DNA from: Bacteroidales bacterium UBA2559
Lineage (GTDB): Bacteria; Bacteroidota; Bacteroidia; Bacteroidales; Bacteroidaceae
Direction of reading: 5' to 3'
Length of the DNA stretch: 10,592 bases
Assembly (NCBI GenBank): GCA_002340405.1
Contig: DDLZ01000128.1
Coordinates: 878 to 11,469 of the forward strand
Shown: positions 6,917 through 10,592 of the stretch, one piece after another
How positions within the stretch are numbered: the stretch's first letter is position 1
How the letters are laid out: each line of letters opens with the position of its first letter
Program-made: the position numbers and the translations under genes
Notes under the pieces: generated by a model
The model's database searches: none
What the model was told of the DNA's origin: nothing
What the model saw: the letters and a program-made list of their open reading frames with translations, nothing else

Positions 6917-9436
6917 TTATTGAATTATAATTTTTCTCACTTTTCGGGTACCGTCGGGATAGATGGTCTCTTCTATAAAGATACCCTTTTCAGGTACAAG
7001 GGCCTCCTTGCCATTAAGATTGTATAGTTTTCTTTCGACCGGTACCGACAGGGAACCAACTCCCGTGTCAATTGTAAAGGTAACATTGAAGGTGATGGGT
7101 TCGGTCACCTGCATCCTGAAGGAGTTGTCATTGACATCGGCAGTCACATCCTCTCCGTTCATAAGGAGACGGTCAAGTTTGAAACCCAAATCGGGTTCGA
7201 TACGCAAAATAACGGTTCTGTTATAAATAACTTTGTTGTTATTGACCGATGCGCTGCCGTTTTCGCCGCATATGACCGTTATGTCTATCAGTTGTCGCTC
7301 AAAACCGGCTCTAAGTTTTCTGCTGCCGGTTATGACGAATGTATATTCCGGTTCCAATGAGATGGGTGTCGTCTCATTCTCTTCAAACCATCCGGTAAAA
7401 ATGTATCTCTCTCTGGTGACCTCGGCCACAACAGTTATCGTATCCAGATAGTTGGTCCGCACGCCGAAAGCCTCTCCTTTTATACGCGCACTGCCGCCGT
7501 AATCGGCTTTCAGCTCAATGTCGAAATGGCGTTCGGTGAAGAGGGCCGCAATTCTCAATGGTTCGGTTACCTCAACTGCCAGCAGGGAATCGCCGGCTGT
7601 TACTGTTATAAGAGAATCGTTGACAATCCAGTGACTGAGGCAATATCCCCAGTCGGCGTGGGCCGTAAGCAGGGCTGAATCGCCGTGGGAATAGATGCCG
7701 GCGCCCTCAATATTGCCGTGTTCCACATCGACAACGGTGATATTGTAACGGTTGATCTCCACTACAGGACTAAAGGAGACGCTCTTTTCAACCTGAAAAA
7801 CATAGGGATTTGAAAAGATTGAGTCACCCTTGTCGGTCACCCAGGCAACGAAGCGGTATCCCGTTTGCGGAACGGCATTTACCGTTACGGTAGCGCCGGG
7901 GCTGAATATGCCGGATCCTGAGACCGTTGTTTTCGAATGGGGAGCTATGGCTACGCCAAAAACCTCGTCGTTGCTGAAAACGGCAGTCAGCGAGATATCC
8001 TTCTCGACAGTGAAGGTATATGAAGGATTGACGCTTACTACCATGGTATCAACTTTCCAGCCGATGAATCTGTAGCCTTCCGACGGTTCGGCCGAAACGG
8101 TAGCGGTTGAACCGTAAGGGAAGCTTCCGCTGCCTTGGACTATTCCTTCACCCTCGGCTGAGAGCGTAACGACGGCTGCAACGGTGCGTTCAAACAGAAA
8201 GGTGCAGACACTGAATGGGGGAACATTCTCGACCGGAGAGGTCGTTCTGTCCGGATAGTAGAGTCTCTTTTTCTTCATATTGTACTCTTCGGCGGTGATC
8301 ACGGAGAGTCCGCTCTTAGACTCATAAGGGATACGGAAAGTCATGTCATAATCATTCCGGGTAGGATTGATTATCATGAAGATGATGCTGTCGCCCGTTA
8401 CCGAGCGGTATGCCGAACCGTAATATCCGTCGGAACTGTTTATTTTATGCTCTATACGTGTGGTGCCGGCAACATATTTGGCAAAATGGGACATGATATA
8501 GCCGCGCTTGGTTATCTCTCCGTCAACGGTGCCGAACCGGCCGTCGCCCATACATCCGTAATACCGTTTGAGGGAATAGTGCACCCATGCACTCATGTTG
8601 GCCAGCATGGCATCGTTGATACTCTTGGCAAAGAGGAATCCGTCATCCTTCCAGTTGATATTCTGGTTCTGCTGCTCCTGACGTTCATTGATAAGATATT
8701 CGGTCATCCAGACCTCTTTGCCTTTCTGCTCGGCAAGAGGGTATGAAGAGCCGTTCCAGCCATAGAAATGGCCGGCAACAATGTCAACTTCGCGGCAGGC
8801 GTCGGGGTCGTTGAGAATAGGGTCAATGTAGGAGTGTGTGAAATGGACATCGTCGGGACACATAATAAGGGCGTTTATTGTGCTTCCGTAATTTTTCAGG
8901 AAGTTGATAAACTGAGCGCTGGTCCAAATGCAGCTTTGGTAGCTGGTAGCCCAGTCGGGCTCGTTCTGGATCGAGACGGCATCGATGGTCACTCCGTTAT
9001 CTTTCATTTTTGCAATGAACCGGTTAAGAAAATTGGCCCAGTCCCCGTAATGTTCTTCCAGCAGATGTCCGCCGTTGCTGTCGGATTTATTGTCTTTCCA
9101 TTCTGCGGGTGGGCTCCATGGTGAGGCAAACACGAAAGCGCCATGTTTTTTGGCTCTTTTGGCATTGGCAACGGCGCTGTTCCATGACCATTCGGAATTA
9201 CCTATATATAGGCGCATTATGTTGTAGCCGAGCTGGTTTTCACCCTTTCCGTACATCTTATCGATATCGGCATCGCCAAGCCAATAGCTCCATTGCGGAC
9301 TTGGAGAAAAGCCTCCGAATCCTGACACATGCTGATATGTGGTGTTAATGTCCACACTGACCGATGCGGTTCTGCTTGCCGCCGACAGAGAGGCGCAAAC
9401 CATGCAGAGCAGGGCTGCCGGTAAAAGCTTTCTCAT
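6917..9436 (-). CDS. GH30 family xylanase with five InlB-type repeats and secretion tail
   Basis: From the ATG at 9436 (839 residues) a signal peptide is evident (MRKLLPAALLCMVCASLSA); an ATG at 9451 is also possible. The frame stays open to 9559, but that would place the start upstream of the promoter-like site. The GH30 catalytic domain (TIM barrel plus side beta-domain) spans ~25-415: HVSGFGGFS, acid/base E159 in SIQNEPDW, HFYGW, nucleophile E246 in VWMTEYL. The segment KRYYG...KRGYIMSHFAKYV matches xylan-type GH30 (subfamily-8-like) enzymes. R291 sits where those enzymes place the arginine that reads glucuronate, so glucuronoxylan endo-cleavage is inferred. Five divergent InlB B-repeats (~420-788) and a Por-secretion-like tail (~803-839) follow. 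Total length is about twice that of single-domain GH30 xylanases. It heads the enzyme block and probably acts at the cell surface. Confidence 0.93.
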   Translation of the reverse strand: MRKLLPAALLCMVCASLSAASRTASVSVDINTTYQHVSGFGGFSPSPQWSYWLGDADIDKMYGKGENQLGYNIMRLYIGNSEWSWNSAVANAKRAKKHGAFVFASPWSPPAEWKDNKSDSNGGHLLEEHYGDWANFLNRFIAKMKDNGVTIDAVSIQNEPDWATSYQSCIWTSAQFINFLKNYGSTINALIMCPDDVHFTHSYIDPILNDPDACREVDIVAGHFYGWNGSSYPLAEQKGKEVWMTEYLINERQEQQNQNINWKDDGFLFAKSINDAMLANMSAWVHYSLKRYYGCMGDGRFGTVDGEITKRGYIMSHFAKYVAGTTRIEHKINSSDGYYGSAYRSVTGDSIIFMIINPTRNDYDMTFRIPYESKSGLSVITAEEYNMKKKRLYYPDRTTSPVENVPPFSVCTFLFERTVAAVVTLSAEGEGIVQGSGSFPYGSTATVSAEPSEGYRFIGWKVDTMVVSVNPSYTFTVEKDISLTAVFSNDEVFGVAIAPHSKTTVSGSGIFSPGATVTVNAVPQTGYRFVAWVTDKGDSIFSNPYVFQVEKSVSFSPVVEINRYNITVVDVEHGNIEGAGIYSHGDSALLTAHADWGYCLSHWIVNDSLITVTAGDSLLAVEVTEPLRIAALFTERHFDIELKADYGGSARIKGEAFGVRTNYLDTITVVAEVTRERYIFTGWFEENETTPISLEPEYTFVITGSRKLRAGFERQLIDITVICGENGSASVNNNKVIYNRTVILRIEPDLGFKLDRLLMNGEDVTADVNDNSFRMQVTEPITFNVTFTIDTGVGSLSVPVERKLYNLNGKEALVPEKGIFIEETIYPDGTRKVRKIIIQ
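6920..7036 (-). other. Por-secretion-like C-terminal tail of the GH30 protein
   Basis: The last ~39 residues read RKLYNLNGKEALVPEKGIF, then a strand, then DGTRKVRKIIIQ. The YN-x-x-G, KG-x-x-I and basic hydrophobic end match the CotH protein tail position by position. This suggests outer-membrane passage by a type IX-like system and surface anchoring or release. The inference rests on pattern alone. Confidence 0.65.
7073..8176 (-). repeat. Five divergent InlB B-type repeats (protein level) in the GH30 gene
   Basis: Each unit is ~70-78 residues with the order beta-strand, G-x-G or S-G-S-G turn, strand ending TV-x-A-x-P, a G-Y-x-F-x-x-W core, then a final strand. The cores read GYRFIGW, GYRFVAW, GYCLSHW, RYIFTGW and GFKLDRL; the closing strands are LTAVF, FSPVV, IAALF, LRAGF and FNVTF. 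The first two are the most alike and the last is the most degenerate, having lost the core Trp. The repeats are diverged at DNA level. Probably a rigid stalk or glycan/cell-wall contact module. Confidence 0.8.
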
Positions 9437-9474
9437 TCTTATTGCATACATATTCAGGCGGTTTATTCCAACTT

Positions 9475-9505
9475 CAAAGTTATCAATATTTCCCAATAAA
9501 GGAAA
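9475..9505 (-). promoter_or_regulatory. Bacteroidetes-type promoter for the GH30-GH43-GH43 block
   Basis: On the minus strand TTTC (9502-9505), a 19-base spacer and TAACTTTG (9475-9482) match the TTTG-N19-21-TAnnTTTG consensus with a single mismatch. The -7 box ends 23 bases before the ATG at 9451 and 38 before the one at 9436, giving a short leader. It shows that the open frame reaching up to 9559 is not all coding. Confidence 0.6.
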
Positions 9506-9554
9506 GCGGTTGGGCGGAAATCTTAAAAAATGCCAAAATGTCGGTACAATAAAC

Positions 9555-9585
9555 AGCAAAGGACGGTTTTTTGCCGTCCCTTGCT
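9555..9585 (-). terminator. Hairpin terminator after the fasciclin gene
   Basis: Arms 9555-9566 and 9574-9585 form a 12-bp stem with a 7-base loop. Read on the minus strand every position pairs (one as G-U); on the plus strand that position is an A-C mismatch, so the structure favours the minus strand. It starts 27 bases beyond the fasciclin stop and is followed by GTTTATTG, a modest U-rich stretch. It may be a leaky terminator that sets enzyme expression below that of the upstream PUL genes. Confidence 0.65.
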
Positions 9586-9611
9586 GCTTAAAATGTCTCT
9601 TTTCCGGTCAA

Positions 9612-10592
9612 TTAATGACGGTCCTCGGGGATCTCGCCCAAATATACGCTCTTGGGAACAATCTCAATAACGTTGAAGGGACATACGGCCGTGGGGTTGT
9701 CCAGTACAAGACGGATACGGATGTAATAGTCCTTGTTGGCATACATGTAGTCGTTGGTCAGGATTTTACGCAGACAGTCTGATCTTTCGCGCAGATTGCC
9801 GCTGCCGCTTCCTGTATAGGAGTCCATAGCCTTCATGTAGCCGCGGTTACGCATGGCTTTTTCATTGGCCAGAATTTCACCTTCGCCGCTAAGTTCACTG
9901 TCGGCAATCCAGCCTACTTTGGGGTTATTTCCATCCAGCGTCAGATCCACGGGAATACCGCAAGGCTGGAACTCACCGTCACCCTCCTTGAAGTAGATCT
10001 GTACCACACCGCGGTCGCTGAAATCGCTTCCGGCAAGTGTACATTCGAACATGCGGATCTCGTATGTTCCGTCATTGGGGACAGGCGGCAGCCGGAAAGT
10101 GACATCGTATATTCCGCGGATGGTCATCTCATCGCCCAAGAAACATGAAAATGATTGATCGCGGTAACGTACCCAGAGCTGGGTCTCGTCCGAGTATTCG
10201 ACGTTTTTGCAGAAGCCCTTTTTGAAGCCTGTGGTATATCTGTCGCTCTCGGTTGCACGGAACCGGCCGCGCGCTCCGCTGTTGATGAAGTCGGGCGACA
10301 TGGTGTTGCACATGATTCTCATTCTTGTGTTGAGGTTATTCTGACGGACTTCGTCGGTGTAGAGCAGTATCTCATCGAGCAGGTGATACTGACCGTTAAG
10401 CGCAGTCTGGTCAAAATCGGTGCGCTCGGCAGGACTCCATATCCTCACGCCTTTAAACTCTATTCCACGGGCTGCTTTGGTAGCTCCTTTGCGGTTTATG
10501 AACCGGTCTCCGGATTTGGGGTAGCTGATACGCATTACCGAATGGGGCATCATAGTCTCATACCAGTCCTCAATGTCAATGGCATCCCAGGT
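9612..10592 (-). CDS. Fasciclin-domain PUL protein, C-terminal part (5' end missing)
   Basis: The frame is open to the window edge: residues TWDAIDIEDWYET precede the paired ATGs at 10553/10550, so these are internal and the gene is cut off. Of the 326 residues seen, ~1-75 are the end of a fasciclin (FAS1) domain, with its closing signature LNGQYHLLDEILLYTDEVR. The rest (~80-326) is a beta-rich module containing RMRIMCNTMSPDF, KKGFCKNVEYSDET, FRLPPVPNDGTYEIR, a KAMRNRGYMKA segment and a last strand FNVIEIVPKSVY. This layout is characteristic of large exported fasciclin proteins encoded beside SusC/SusD pairs in Bacteroidales PULs. They are thought to bind or present glycans at the cell surface; no catalytic role is expected. 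It precedes the xylan enzymes on the same strand, separated by a hairpin and promoter. Its signal sequence lies outside the window. Confidence 0.85.
   Translation of the reverse strand, partial: TWDAIDIEDWYETMMPHSVMRISYPKSGDRFINRKGATKAARGIEFKGVRIWSPAERTDFDQTALNGQYHLLDEILLYTDEVRQNNLNTRMRIMCNTMSPDFINSGARGRFRATESDRYTTGFKKGFCKNVEYSDETQLWVRYRDQSFSCFLGDEMTIRGIYDVTFRLPPVPNDGTYEIRMFECTLAGSDFSDRGVVQIYFKEGDGEFQPCGIPVDLTLDGNNPKVGWIADSELSGEGEILANEKAMRNRGYMKAMDSYTGSGSGNLRERSDCLRKILTNDYMYANKDYYIRIRLVLDNPTAVCPFNVIEIVPKSVYLGEIPEDRH

Noticed and set aside
9437..9559. N-terminal extension of the GH30 frame to the ATG at 9559
   Set aside because: The extension would run through the promoter-like site and begin inside the hairpin. 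A proper signal peptide begins at 9436 (or 9451).
10548..10553. Paired ATGs as the start of the fasciclin gene
   Set aside because: The frame is open upstream to base 10592 with family-like sequence (DWYET before the Met pair), and no signal peptide follows the ATGs.

Overview
The window reads as a piece of a Bacteroidota chromosome, most likely an uncultured or gut-type Bacteroidales. The signs are a fasciclin-domain protein of the kind found in polysaccharide utilisation loci (PULs), paired GH43 enzymes beside a GH30 xylanase, Por-secretion-like C-terminal tails, A-rich translation starts without a clear Shine-Dalgarno, and a good match to the Bacteroidetes promoter TTTG-N19-21-TAnnTTTG. 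No tRNA, rRNA, CRISPR array or insertion sequence is visible, and no gene-free stretch exceeds 300 bases.

Layout. On the right, minus strand, the window opens inside the C-terminal part of a fasciclin-domain PUL protein (9612-10592). A hairpin (9555-9585) and a promoter-like site (9475-9505) separate it from three tightly packed minus-strand enzyme genes. These are a GH30 xylanase with five C-terminal InlB-type repeats and a secretion-type tail (6917-9436), a GH43 enzyme with a CBM6-like domain (5559-6899), and a GH43 lipoprotein with a C-terminal beta-sandwich (3914-5557). After a 57-base gap come three further minus-strand genes: an ECF sigma factor (3290-3856), a small one-pass membrane protein overlapping it by an ATGA (2958-3293), and an exported Trp-rich helical protein (2267-2947). 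On the left, plus strand, lies the 3' end of a CotH-kinase-family surface protein (2-2161). It converges on the sigma operon, and a near-perfect bidirectional terminator (2168-2206) sits between them.

How it fits together. The GH30 enzyme would cut the xylan backbone, probably outside the cell, and the two GH43 enzymes would remove arabinose or xylose side groups or trim oligosaccharides in the periplasm. The fasciclin protein is likely part of the glycan-binding apparatus of the same PUL. The sigma, membrane and exported-protein trio looks like a self-contained envelope signalling cassette. It may be independent of the PUL or may receive read-through from it. The CotH and GH30 proteins have related C-terminal tails, which suggests a common export route to the cell surface.
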